NCBI GenBank assembly: GCA_002749535.1
Contig: MZZL01000406.1
Location: forward strand, 974,295-1,038,294
DNA length: 64,000 nt
DNA from: Apophysomyces variabilis
Taxonomy: Eukaryota > Mucoromycota > Mucoromycetes > Mucorales > Mucoraceae
Direction of reading: 5' to 3'
Position 1 is the first letter of the stretch. Each line of letters opens with the position of its first letter. The translations under genes were made by a program, and so were the position numbers. Below, one piece after another: positions 53,386-64,000 of the stretch. The notes below the pieces were generated by a model. It was given only the letters and a program-made list of their open reading frames with translations, was not told the DNA's origin and ran no database searches.

Positions 53386-56300
53386 ATGCTCAGGTTGCTC
53401 ACCTTGAACCTTATACCATTACTGATCGACGATTTTTAGTCCTCAAGCCAACGATGGTCCGTCGACACCATCCCGCACAGCTAATACTCCGAGAACACCA
53501 CGCACACCTACCCGATCCGATCGTTCGAACTATCATACACCGAATTCACCCCATCGCTCATTCAATCGAACCTTCAGCAGAGGAAATATAGCAGGTGCCA
53601 AACGAGCTCTTTCCAAACCATCCACTCCGTCAGCTAATTATGCTGACCGTACTCGAGAAGCGGATCCACCATCATTCTCGGTCTTGTCGCGCGACACTTT
53701 AGATGATAGCCAAGACAGCTTTTTTGGATATAACCCAGAAAAAGAGCCGATCAAGGTACTTGTCCTCTCGACAATACCGCTGTAAGAGAATTTAGCAAGT
53801 TTATCCTATAGGCTTATATGAGGATACGACCTCGTCCACCAAATCATGAAACAGAAATTGAAGAGCCGTATCTGCAGATCGTTGATGACTACGAAGTTTC
53901 CATGACTCCTCCAGAGGTATTACAGCTTTTTTTTTGGATAGCTCTGCAAAACTAAAAGTACTCCTCTTCTCGCAGAACTCAAATGCATACAGGACACGAA
54001 ACAGAGCCCCAGAACGATACAAATTTACAAAGATATTTACAGAGTCAGTAACACAACAAGAGTTCTTCAACAGCAGTACTCTCCCTTTAGTAAAAGACGT
54101 TTTGCGCGGTGAAAATGCTCTTGTGTTTGCATACGGAGTGACAAACTCGGGGAAAACTTATTCGGTGATGGGAACGAAAGAAGATCCTGGATTATTGCCT
54201 CGAACGCTGGACGTTATCTTTAATAGCATTGAAGGATATATCAGCGACTCACTGGTAAGCCTGGAAAAAGGTCATACTATTTTCTGCAATGTACTGATTT
54301 TCCTGGAAGCTTAAACCTACGATGCACAGTTTAGTGCAGTCCTATGATGACCAATCTGTGGAGAATCGCGATATTTTACACAATGTAGGGTCATACGAAT
54401 CGCCGCATCCAGGGAATTCCGTAAGTCCAGACTTAACACAATGATCGCTAATGATTTATAGAATCCTCATCTTTTGGATCAGTTTCGGATTCCAACTACA
54501 AGAGACAAAACAGGTGAGGTCCTTAAACCATATGCCATTGTCGTTATTGAATTTGATCTTTTTCAACAATTTCAAACTGTTTTCCAGTCATTGATATTGA
54601 TAAGAAATTTGAATATGGGATATGGGTATCTTTTGCGGAGATCTATACAGAAAAGATCTACGATCTTCTCGTTCCTCCGGATAAACAGCTCAGGCGCAAA
54701 CCGCTTTCATTGAAGTACGAATATCGAAGCGGTCATAAATATATTTATGGACTCAAGGAGGTGAAAGTCAACTCGATTGAGGTACGGACAACGTGAAATG
54801 CTATGGTCTTTTATTCACCGTAAATTTAGGAAGCGTACAGCGTTTTATTTGAAGGACAACGGCACCGAGCGGTTTTCTCAACCCTAATGAATCATACAAG
54901 TAGCCGAAGTCACAGCATTTTTACGATTCGTATCGTCCGAGTACCAATTGATGAAGACGACTATATTATAGAGGTTAAGAGCTTTATATGGCCGCATCAT
55001 CATGTATCTTATCTTTTTTATAGGATCCTTCCTATGCGACCGTATCAAAAATGTCAATTGTCGACTTGGCTGGCTCTGAACGGCACCGTAATACGTTTAA
55101 TTCCGGTAAATAAGAGCCAAAGTCTAATGGAAGGACTGTTAACGTCATTCTAATTGCTCACCTTGTAGGACAACGACTGAAAGAAGCTGGAAATATAAAT
55201 AAATCGCTAATGGTTCTTGGGCAGTGTATGGAGACTTTGCGGTTGAATCAATTGAAGGCGGATATGGGAAAGGTCAGTAAACTATCGTACACTATGGGGT
55301 CTAAACTACACTGTTAGCGTCCAGCTGTGGTTCCATTTAGGCATAGTAAGCTCACTGAGCTATTCAAAAGTTCATTTGAGGGTGATGGAAAGGCGGTAAA
55401 CCAACCATTAGCTCGTTATTTTACATTTTTACTGAATCTACACGTTTTTATCCTAGGTTATGGTTGTCAACGTAAACCCGTTTGATACCGGATTCGATGA
55501 AAACAGCCATGTAATGAAATTTGCTGCTGTCGCCAAAGACGTCGCTACATGGCGTCGTATTCATCCAAAACTTGATCTGAAAGGAATATCTGGTATAGGT
55601 ATAGCCGAATGGAACTAAACCGCAGTACTGAGATGATTATGTAGCAAAACGGTTGAGGACAAACTCCAAGGACAGATTAGGTAAAGCTTAGAGCTTTTAC
55701 TACCAAGGCAGTGAATAATATTTTTGGACGTTAGGTTCTATGCTTGATATTGAAGGGCCACTGTCTGAGGAGCTTCTCGCAAACGATATCATTGATGAGG
55801 AAGAGGATGATAGCGCGGACACGGATGATCCATTTGTGGACCATCTGATCAACCAGTTAGAAGACCTGCGTGACAAGGTATCATTGACGTTTTCTGCTGC
55901 CTAGAGAGGTTATTAATTGTCAATAGTGGGTTGACGCTGAGACTCGCTGCGCGAGCATAGAGTCAAAGGTTAGACAACAAGTTACCCGGGAAATGGAAGT
56001 GGAATTGCGGAAGATGGAAGATATATACATGTCTGCTTTGAAGCGTGAGGTACTACAACCAGGGTTTATTTCTGATGTACAGCGCTGAACCGCACAATAC
56101 TAGAATGATCTGAACCAAGCAGATATTTTGGACCGGTTGAAGAGCATGGAGAAAATTTCTGGTAAGGCTCGTATGAATAAATAACCCTTTTACACCTATA
56201 TTAACCGAGATTTCATAGATGAGACTGACGATCCATTCTTGTCAAATGCAAGTGAACATAGATGAAATATGTGCAAAGTTCTAACTAGGAAAAATCATTG

Positions 56301-57695
56301 CAGTTACATAGCAGACAGAACGCTTTGACGGCGGAGATGAATAAGTTACGTGCTATCGTTGAGGACCATAACACGACAAAGCAGAGCTTGTTGGAAAAGG
56401 TTGGCATATACTAAATGATAGAAAAGGTTTGTGAACTGAAAATGATGCATAGATTTCACAGCTTGAAAAAGAGAAGCGGAAGGAACAAGAAACTTTACGA
56501 CGACTGACTCTAGAATTAAAAGAACGTGATAAGAAGATAGAGGAGCTATCGAAACAGTCGGTTGAAAGTTCTGAACATATGGAAGATAATAGTCCGTCGT
56601 TAGAGAATAGAATCGCTTTGACATGTATGGGAAAGCGATCAACATCGCGGTCTATAATGGATCTTGACGGCGAAGAAAAGCCAGCGGACAATGCAAGGAC
56701 GGATAATAAGAAATTTGATCGATTTTTGGAACTAAGAAAGCAACTTCGACGAAGCATATTCAGAGGAGAAGAGGTATAGTAACCTAATAGCAAGAAAGAG
56801 AGGCAAAGGGAGTAGGAGTATACCTTTACCAATATTCGTTTTAGTATTCTCAGGACGCAGACGTGATTATGAGTGAAATAGAACAGTTTGAAGGAGTCAC
56901 TTTCGAGCTGGTCAAGGTTGGATAAGGGTTCTGGGCTATACCGGCTATTAACCTTTTTCCAATAGGAAACAAACATGGGCCTTGTTCTAAAATTAATCAC
57001 GCAACGAACATTCACAAATGATCCATGTAATATCCAGCAGCGTGCTAAAACTCTTTTCAAAAAATTCGCTCGACTCTCGATACCCATCTTGGCACGTGCG
57101 GAGCCAAATCATACCGACTCGACAAAGACAGTTTTACTCAGTGTAGACGCTGGAAAGGAGGAAGAATTAATTTCCGAAATGCGAGAGGCACTTGATTCGT
57201 TACAAGAGGAGAATACGCAATTGAAAAATCGTGTTAAGGTAAGCTTACAATGTTATTTGTTTGCTTAGCTATTGACGTTCGAGAAAGGCTATGCAAGAGG
57301 GTCATCGTCGGCTAAAAAGAGCATTTGCTCAGACAAAAGACATGGAAATCGATTCCTGGTTTATGGAGACGAGCGAAACCAAAGACTCAAATTGTGTTCT
57401 TACGGAAGGCAAAGCCTTGACTGCGACTGACGAGGTAATGCTACCTGTACGATGATGTGTCTCCGGCTAAAAGAAATGTAGGATATGGAGAACAGAAGAG
57501 AATCAGCCATGTTTAGCCCGGTTCTAGAAGCCCCAATGTCTCCTGTATTACCAGACGTTGCAGAGGATGAATTAGAGGCATTATTCCACAGAGAAGAGAA
57601 GCCTAAGCGGCGAAGGTATCTGTGCTGACAAATGGGTTATCGATGGTTAAACTGAAGTGTGGCTATGTTTCAGGAAATTACGAGCAAGACAGTAG
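53386..57695 (+). CDS. Kinesin-6 family motor (MKLP/KIF20-like)
   Basis: About 24 exons and roughly 1,000 residues. The start is probably ATG 53386, an 8-nt exon joining to PQANDGPSTPSR. A Ser/Thr/Pro-rich N-terminus precedes the motor: AYMRIRPRPPNHE, FAYGVTNSGKTYSVMG (the V-T-N-S version of the kinesin P-loop typical of kinesin-6), the switch I motif HTSSRSHSIFTIRI, and switch II in IVDLAGSERHRN. KEAGNINKSLMVLGQCMETL and VVPFRHSKLTELF follow. A long insertion between P-loop and switch I (VQSYDDQSVENRD, FRIPTTRD) is also characteristic. After the motor come acidic sequence and coiled coils (about 55930-56760). It ends with KRRRKLRARQ, a basic tail. Kinesin-6 motors act at the spindle midzone and in cytokinesis. 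One intron (56248-56303) is GC-AG. Confidence 0.9.
56248..56303 (+). other. GC-AG intron in kinesin-6 gene
   Basis: TCAAAT|GCAAGTGAAC ... ATTGCAG|TTACATAGC, 56 nt. The nearby GTGAAC would leave the wrong phase for the following open coiled-coil exon. Confidence 0.75.
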
Positions 57696-57890
57696 ATATC
57701 GGATGCTGTCTCCGTGACAGCTGGGGGAGAGGGGGTCGTATGCATCGCATTATCATCAGAGAGCAAAATAATACATTTACCTAATTAGGGTATCTTAACG
57801 TCATGAATGCCTTTCAGAAAAAACATATAAAGTCTCATTTCCTCTTTTTCAAAATGCATGAAACCCCCCAAAAAATTGCTTTTACTCTAA

Positions 57891-58160
57891 ATGACCACTT
57901 ACGTTCAGCCTATGTCTACAGAATTAGGCTTTTTCGACGAAAGCCCTCCTCCTTATACGCCATCAACTGCGTATTCACCTCTTAACGAAAGCAAAACAAT
58001 TGGTCAACAACAGCAACATTCGTTATTCACACGTCAGGAACATCATTGTTTCCGAGATATACGACACAAGTGGCACATTGTCAAGGAAAGATGGGCAGCT
58101 CACAGAGCGCGTCGACGAGAAAAACGACCACAAGACGGGAAGACCAATCCATTTGAATAA
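57891..58160 (+). CDS. Small hypothetical protein with PPxY motif
   Basis: A single open frame of 89 residues from ATG 57891 (MTTYVQPMSTELGFFDE), about 195 bases after the kinesin stop. A TATA-like ACATATAAAG lies about 65 bases upstream. The N-terminal half holds SPPPYTPST, a PPxY motif of the kind bound by WW domains such as those of Rsp5/Nedd4 ligases. The C-terminal half is strongly basic (HKWHIVKERW, HRARRREKR). I recognise no family. Small adaptor proteins with PPxY plus a basic tail exist in fungi, but here function is only inferred. There is no intron or signal peptide. Confidence 0.5.
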   Translation: MTTYVQPMSTELGFFDESPPPYTPSTAYSPLNESKTIGQQQQHSLFTRQEHHCFRDIRHKWHIVKERWAAHRARRREKRPQDGKTNPFE

Positions 58161-60315
58161 GCATGCTTTTTCATTTTCTTTTTCTTTTTTGCTTTGTAAA
58201 TAGGATCATTGTATAATAAAATAACTCAACTGCTAAGGATGAGTATGCAGAAACGATTTAAGGTTTTAGGATCGGGAATCTCTTTCCACTGCCATCTGCC
58301 CATTCAAGCACATTGCTGAGTTCTCCACTCCTATTTGTTCCTTGTCTATGCCTAAACGCTTCCTCATCCATGAACTCCGCTTGCCGATGAAATCTTGGCA
58401 GATGGATCATTACACAGCGCCACAATCATGAGATGGGTCCTGATTTCGTCCTACTAAACCATCCACACGACTTGATGTGACCTCAACTGACATTTTTGGT
58501 TGGTTAGACTTGCAATTTCAGGAAAGCTCTGGTGAAACTGGGAAAAATCCTTGGAAACCTAATCATCGCTTGTTTTGTCAAGTAACTACATGTTTCCGAC
58601 ATGACCTACCACGTTCTTTTGACTTACTATGACTTTTCTGGAAGGAATCATAACATTGAAACGTAGCATAAAGGATCTCTACTAAAAACTATGAAACAGT
58701 GACCCCAACCTTGTATGAACATAACACATTTTTCCTGTAGATGCGACACTTGTAATCTGCATGCAGTTGTCAGAAGACAACCACAGCCTCTAGCAATTCT
58801 GTTTTGTGTACGACAGCTTCCAACTTTTCTTTTGTTCTCTTAAGCATGCATCTTACAGCAACTTTGAAATGCATGTTGCTTTATCAAACAGGAGCGACAT
58901 TAAGCAGGAAACGCAACTTGAGAACAACCTTTAATAACCGCTATGGATATATAAAGCAGAACGAGGGTCAGCCATTTCTTTGACAAGCTGAAGAAAGAAA
59001 GAAAGGAATTCTTTTATTTTGGTTTGAGAGTGCTTATTTGTTGACCATGACAGCTTCGATCTATTGAAGCATGTGATTCAGTCACTTGTTAGTCTTGTGA
59101 TCATGTTCAGCACCTTGAACAATTCCTGCCAAGGTAGGGGGAGGAAGCTTTCATACCTTATCCCTTAGAATCTTGGGCGTTCTGGGATAAAAATGCAGTA
59201 AATCTAACAATTAACCTTACATTGCGCAATCGACAATTCTCATCATCCGCAGGGTGTGCTCCAGCTAACGATACGAAGACAATCTCTGTTGCATCATTTT
59301 TCTATGCTTGTTTCTAAAATAAAATAGCTATTAGGTCCTAATCTAACAAGGAGCAGTTTCCATAATAGAAGATAAAACGTACACAAATACGAATCATCGT
59401 AAATGGGAACCAACCTCCACGGTTATTTGACCGTACAGAGAGGGTGTCTACAATGACGACTTGCGACATTCAAACGATAGAAACGTACCCATTTGTACTT
59501 GCAAAGGTGCACTGGATCCTATCAACGCACTTGCTGATTCTGTATCAGCTTGCAACGGCTGAGACATATCAGGCACAGCATGATATTGCTTATAAAATCG
59601 ATCTTACACACTTCCCACCCAACACTATCGTGGGATTATCTGCATGAGCTTGTATAAAAACCGGTTTATGGTTACAATCGTTTGCTCGCTCAATATCAGT
59701 TGAGATTCGTATGTTCATAAAGTGAAGCTAACACGTAGATAATGGAAAGAAAGACGATAAAGGAATATTTGATTAGATACATATGCCTTGTACGAGAAAG
59801 TTGTCTGTCAAGAACATATCCGCGCACATGTAACTTAAGGTATCCAGATTGTCATCCACAAAGCGCTTACAATACGAGAGACTATATTTCCTTCTACATA
59901 AATTGATTGTTTACGAAATGCAAGAAGATACAAATGAAGAAAATATATTGAATGGAAGCAAAGAGAGATATTGTTGCAGAAAATATCTACCTAATGCCAG
60001 ACTACGCACACTACATTTTCCAGTCAAACTGAACTTGCTACAAGGGTTTTAAATAGCACTTATAAATGGAGCGCGTACTTTGCGTCTTCCATGTTGCAAA
60101 TGAATATTAGTTTTGAGACAGTAAGAGACCATTGTCGTTATGTAAAAGTGTATCCATATATGTCTTCTGGCAGAACCTTGTACTATGTTTTGAGTTACGG
60201 TGAACTGTTACAAGACAATCCCATGCGATATATGGACTGGCTAGTGCGCCATATCCGGCGGTGGAAAACGGGTGGCCTATTTTTTTCACTTTCTTTTTAC
60301 TGTCTAGACGCGAAT
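58161..60315. other. Intergenic, no reliable gene
   Basis: Over 2 kb. A minus-strand stretch near 59215-59300 can be read as EIVFVSLAGAHPADDENC and ends in a plausible donor, but I cannot build a complete gene around it. Nothing else recognised. Confidence 0.4.
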
Positions 60316-61666
60316 ATGCGATCCTCTATGCGTTTCATTGGCAAGTTCCTCTCTTGATGGAACGAGTTACGAGTAGTGCTAATCCCAAGCAACAGAGATA
60401 GGTGCCAATCTGACTGACCCCATGTTCAGGGGTATCTATCGCGGGAAACACGTTCATGCTGGTAACGATTTTGCAATCAAATGAACAGAAAAGCGCTTAA
60501 TTTCCGAATAATGTAGATGATTTGCAACTTGTCATGCAACGAGCCAAGAATGCAGGCGTTCAAAAGTTAATCATTACCGGTACAAACTTGGAAGAATCGC
60601 GAGAGGCTGCAGCAGAAACCCAAAAAGAGGGGCAAGGTATATCCTTCCGTCCACAAGCCCATGTTTCTTCGCCAGTTGACCGTCACTGCTTTAGATCAAT
60701 TTCTGTATTCGACAGTTGGATGCCATCCCACACGAAGTGACGAATTTGAAGCATATGAATCTGGACCTGCAGGGTATTTTAATGCTCTTTTCGAAGTGGC
60801 CACTACAAGCAAGAACGTAATAGCCATTGGAGAATGTGGTTTAGGTACAACACTCGGATCTGCATTGTACGATATCTTTAAGCTGTCTCAAATGGTTAGA
60901 TTACGATCGCCTACAATTTTGCTCCAAAGAGACGCAGAAGCAATATTTCGAGATGCAGTTTGACTTGGCGCAGAAAACAGGCCTGCCTATGTTTCTGCAT
61001 AATCGGAACACTGGCGATGATTTTTATGATATCCTTTTCCCTTGCTTATAACAACATCGATGCAACGCTACCATAGATTTCTCCTTAACTTCTCTAATAC
61101 AGCTTGTAAAGGCCAACCGGCACAAGTTCTCGCATGGAGTAGTTCATTCATTTACTGGAACGGTAGAGGAAATGCATAAACTCGTCGAATTAGATTTGTA
61201 TATCGGTATCAATGGCTGCTCTTTGAAAACTGAGGAGAACCTCAAGGTAGTCAAGGAGATTCCAGAAGACAAACTTATGATTGAGACTGGCAAGTTTAAT
61301 GGTTTGACAGTTGGAAAGTAGAGCTTATGGAAGTCTCATAGATTCACCATGGTGTGATATCCGCCCAACTCATGCATCGTTCGCTCATCTGTCCAATGTT
61401 TCCAAGGACGAGATGGCTTTGTACGCACCTGCAAGCAAGAAAAAAGAGAAATTCGAAATGGGCTGCACAGTAAAAAGCAGAAATGAGCCTTGTGCTATTG
61501 GGTACGTACGTCCTTTCTGGCCGAAATTACTCACTCGTTTTGTTTTGGTTATAGAATGGTTCTACACGTTGTTGCATCTGTCAAAGGATCTGATCCACAT
61601 GTATTGGCAGAGAAAGTGTGGGCAAACACTTGTAGAGTATTCTTTCCGTCAGCAGCAGATGAATGA
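60316..61666 (+). CDS. TatD-family deoxyribonuclease (TATDN1-like)
   Basis: Eight exons: 60316-60340, 60396-60461, 60517-60636, 60695-60844, 60900-61028, 61101-61289, 61342-61501, 61555-61666. Total 316 residues. Core motifs match eukaryotic TATDN1: [82 protein letters not shown], then [16 protein letters not shown] and SRNEPC. Metal-binding His, Glu and Asp residues expected for the TIM-barrel hydrolase are present, although the first motif is EIGANLTD where many have DIGxNLTD. TatD enzymes are Mg-dependent 3'-5' exonucleases or endonucleases in DNA repair and apoptosis. Three intron classes occur in one gene: GT-AG, GC-AG (two) and AT-AC (one). Its 3' end lies 32 bases from the converging RPT2 gene. 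Confidence 0.93.
60341..60395 (+). other. GC-AG intron 1 of TatD gene
   Basis: TTCATTG|GCAAGTTCCT ... CAACAG|AGATAGG, 55 nt. It joins RFI to [11 protein letters not shown], conserved in the family. Confidence 0.85.
61029..61100 (+). other. U12-type AT-AC intron of TatD gene
   Basis: TTTTATG|ATATCCTTTT ... TCTAATAC|AGCTTG, 72 nt. ATATCCTT is the minor-spliceosome donor consensus. The branch consensus TCCTTAAC is present exactly at 61082-61089, with the branch A 12 bases from the last intron base. Splicing here gives [19 protein letters not shown] in frame with the family. No GT-AG or GC-AG choice does. Confidence 0.92.
61290..61341 (+). other. GC-AG intron of TatD gene before the catalytic Asp-Ser-Pro-Trp
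   Basis: GAGACTG|GCAAGTTTAA ... TCATAG|ATTCACC, 52 nt. It restores [14 protein letters not shown], the conserved metal-binding segment. Confidence 0.88.
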
Positions 61667-61698
61667 TCAAACACACATGACCAAAAAAGATTGCTTTA

Positions 61699-63390
<1,692 letters not shown>

Positions 63391-63465
63391 CTTTGATTTT
63401 ATTCGAGCAAACGAAGACTACACGTCCAGAGCTTTGATTCCGCAATTATCAACCGTATATGTAAT
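63391..63465. promoter_or_regulatory. Short bidirectional promoter between RPT2 and the right-hand gene
   Basis: Only about 75 bases separate the RPT2 start codon and the next plus-strand ATG, so the two transcripts probably share or overlap promoter elements. No proteasome-associated control element was recognised by eye. Confidence 0.35.
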
Positions 63466-64000
63466 ATGATGACGTCAGAATCTCTTACGCAATCGTTCTC
63501 ATCTGCAGAAAACCGTGTGCGAGAGTAAGTGCACTGCTTTTGGATGGGTGAACATAAGGAAACGGTCTATCCGGGAGATGTATTGTTTAGATGGCCATAT
63601 CTGGAAGCTGCTTCGTTCCAGCCCTATCGAAGCAATGGTACGTGGCAGGCCGCTAGCGAAATCCCGACTTCGGAAACTAAAAGCAAAGGATAAGTCAAGT
63701 CAGGTCAATGTTTCACTAAGCATACGTCGGTATGAATCAAACGTTACAGATGGAGGTTTTGATGGAAAATTACTATAGCCATGAAATGCTGACTCAGAGG
63801 GACTAGAGAGGGGTCAAGGTGCTATATCATTTCTTAATAGCATCAATATCTCGGAAATCGTACCTTAATTACTAGCAACAACCATAGCGAATGGTCAATT
63901 TAATGCTACAGCAGAACGGATAGGCAAAAAGCGATATCTTAGTAACCGAACTGAAAACAAAGAAAAGCTTATATTAAGACCGTTTTCTGCTCTGGTGATG
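63466..64000 (+). CDS. 5' part of an unresolved gene, partial at window end
   Basis: ATG at 63466 opens MMTSESLTQSFSSAENRVRE and reaches a clean donor (GAGA|GTAAGT). A 35-nt intron ending CATAAG joins to KRSIREMYCLDGHIWKLL. A second frame over the same DNA, ETVYPGDVLFRWPYLEAASF, also looks protein-like but does not fit the phase. I recognise neither. The gene either continues beyond the window or ends near 63780. The call rests on the ATG, the donor and the position opposite RPT2. Confidence 0.35.

Noticed and set aside
59215..59320. Minus-strand coding-looking fragment EIVFVSLAGAHPADDENC with a donor site
   Set aside because: No start codon, upstream exon or matching downstream exon could be connected in phase. 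Kept only as a note.
60637..60694. Possible second U12 donor (ATATCCTTCC) in the TatD gene
   Set aside because: The frame and the downstream [11 protein letters not shown] require the GT-AG intron CAAG|GTATAT ... CTTTAG. No branch element TCCTTAAC is present.

Overview
The window looks like nuclear DNA of an early-diverging filamentous fungus, probably Mucoromycota. This is an inference from gene content and splicing. The genes are typical fungal housekeeping genes: FKS glucan synthase, PHO84-type phosphate permease, Psr1-type phosphatase, Tim50 and Rpt2. Almost every gene is cut by many introns of about 45-75 nt. A near full-length SZT2 homologue, kinesin-6, ARL2 and a minor-spliceosome (AT-AC) intron argue against a yeast. 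The species cannot be named from sequence alone. There are two N gaps (9180-9586 and 46687-46881), both inside poly-T tracts.

Layout. 1-1774: 3' part of a SPRY-domain gene (+). 2203-2276: tRNA-Asn (-). 3811-7468: a decayed hAT transposon with an 8-bp target duplication and a broken transposase (-). 7469-9641: no recognisable gene. 9642-11273: phosphate:H+ symporter (+). 12225-16781: ten-exon RecB-type nuclease / SF1 helicase fusion (+). 17016-18839: forkhead factor (-). 21041-22706: TIM50 (-). 23807-29839: 1,3-beta-glucan synthase (+). 30358-32210: RMD1/DUF155 protein (-). 32770-33528: ARL2 GTPase (+). 33778-35202: Psr1-like phosphatase (-). 35203-39419: mostly empty, with a microsatellite and a doubtful small gene. 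39420-41184: Ca2+/H+ exchanger (+). 41509-53022: SZT2 (+). 53386-57695: kinesin-6 (+). 57891-58160: small hypothetical protein (+). 60316-61666: TatD nuclease (+). 61699-63390: proteasome ATPase Rpt2 (-). From 63466: start of an unresolved gene (+).

The genes do not form an operon or cluster. They are independent eukaryotic units for phosphate and calcium transport, wall synthesis, mitochondrial import, TORC1 nutrient signalling, cytokinesis and protein turnover. The most unusual signal is in the splicing. The TatD gene carries a textbook U12-type AT-AC intron beside two GC-AG introns. Six GC-AG introns with donor GCAAGY occur in four genes (ARL2, kinesin-6, TatD, RPT2), each one forced by reading frame and protein homology, and the hAT pseudogene carries a seventh GC-AG site.
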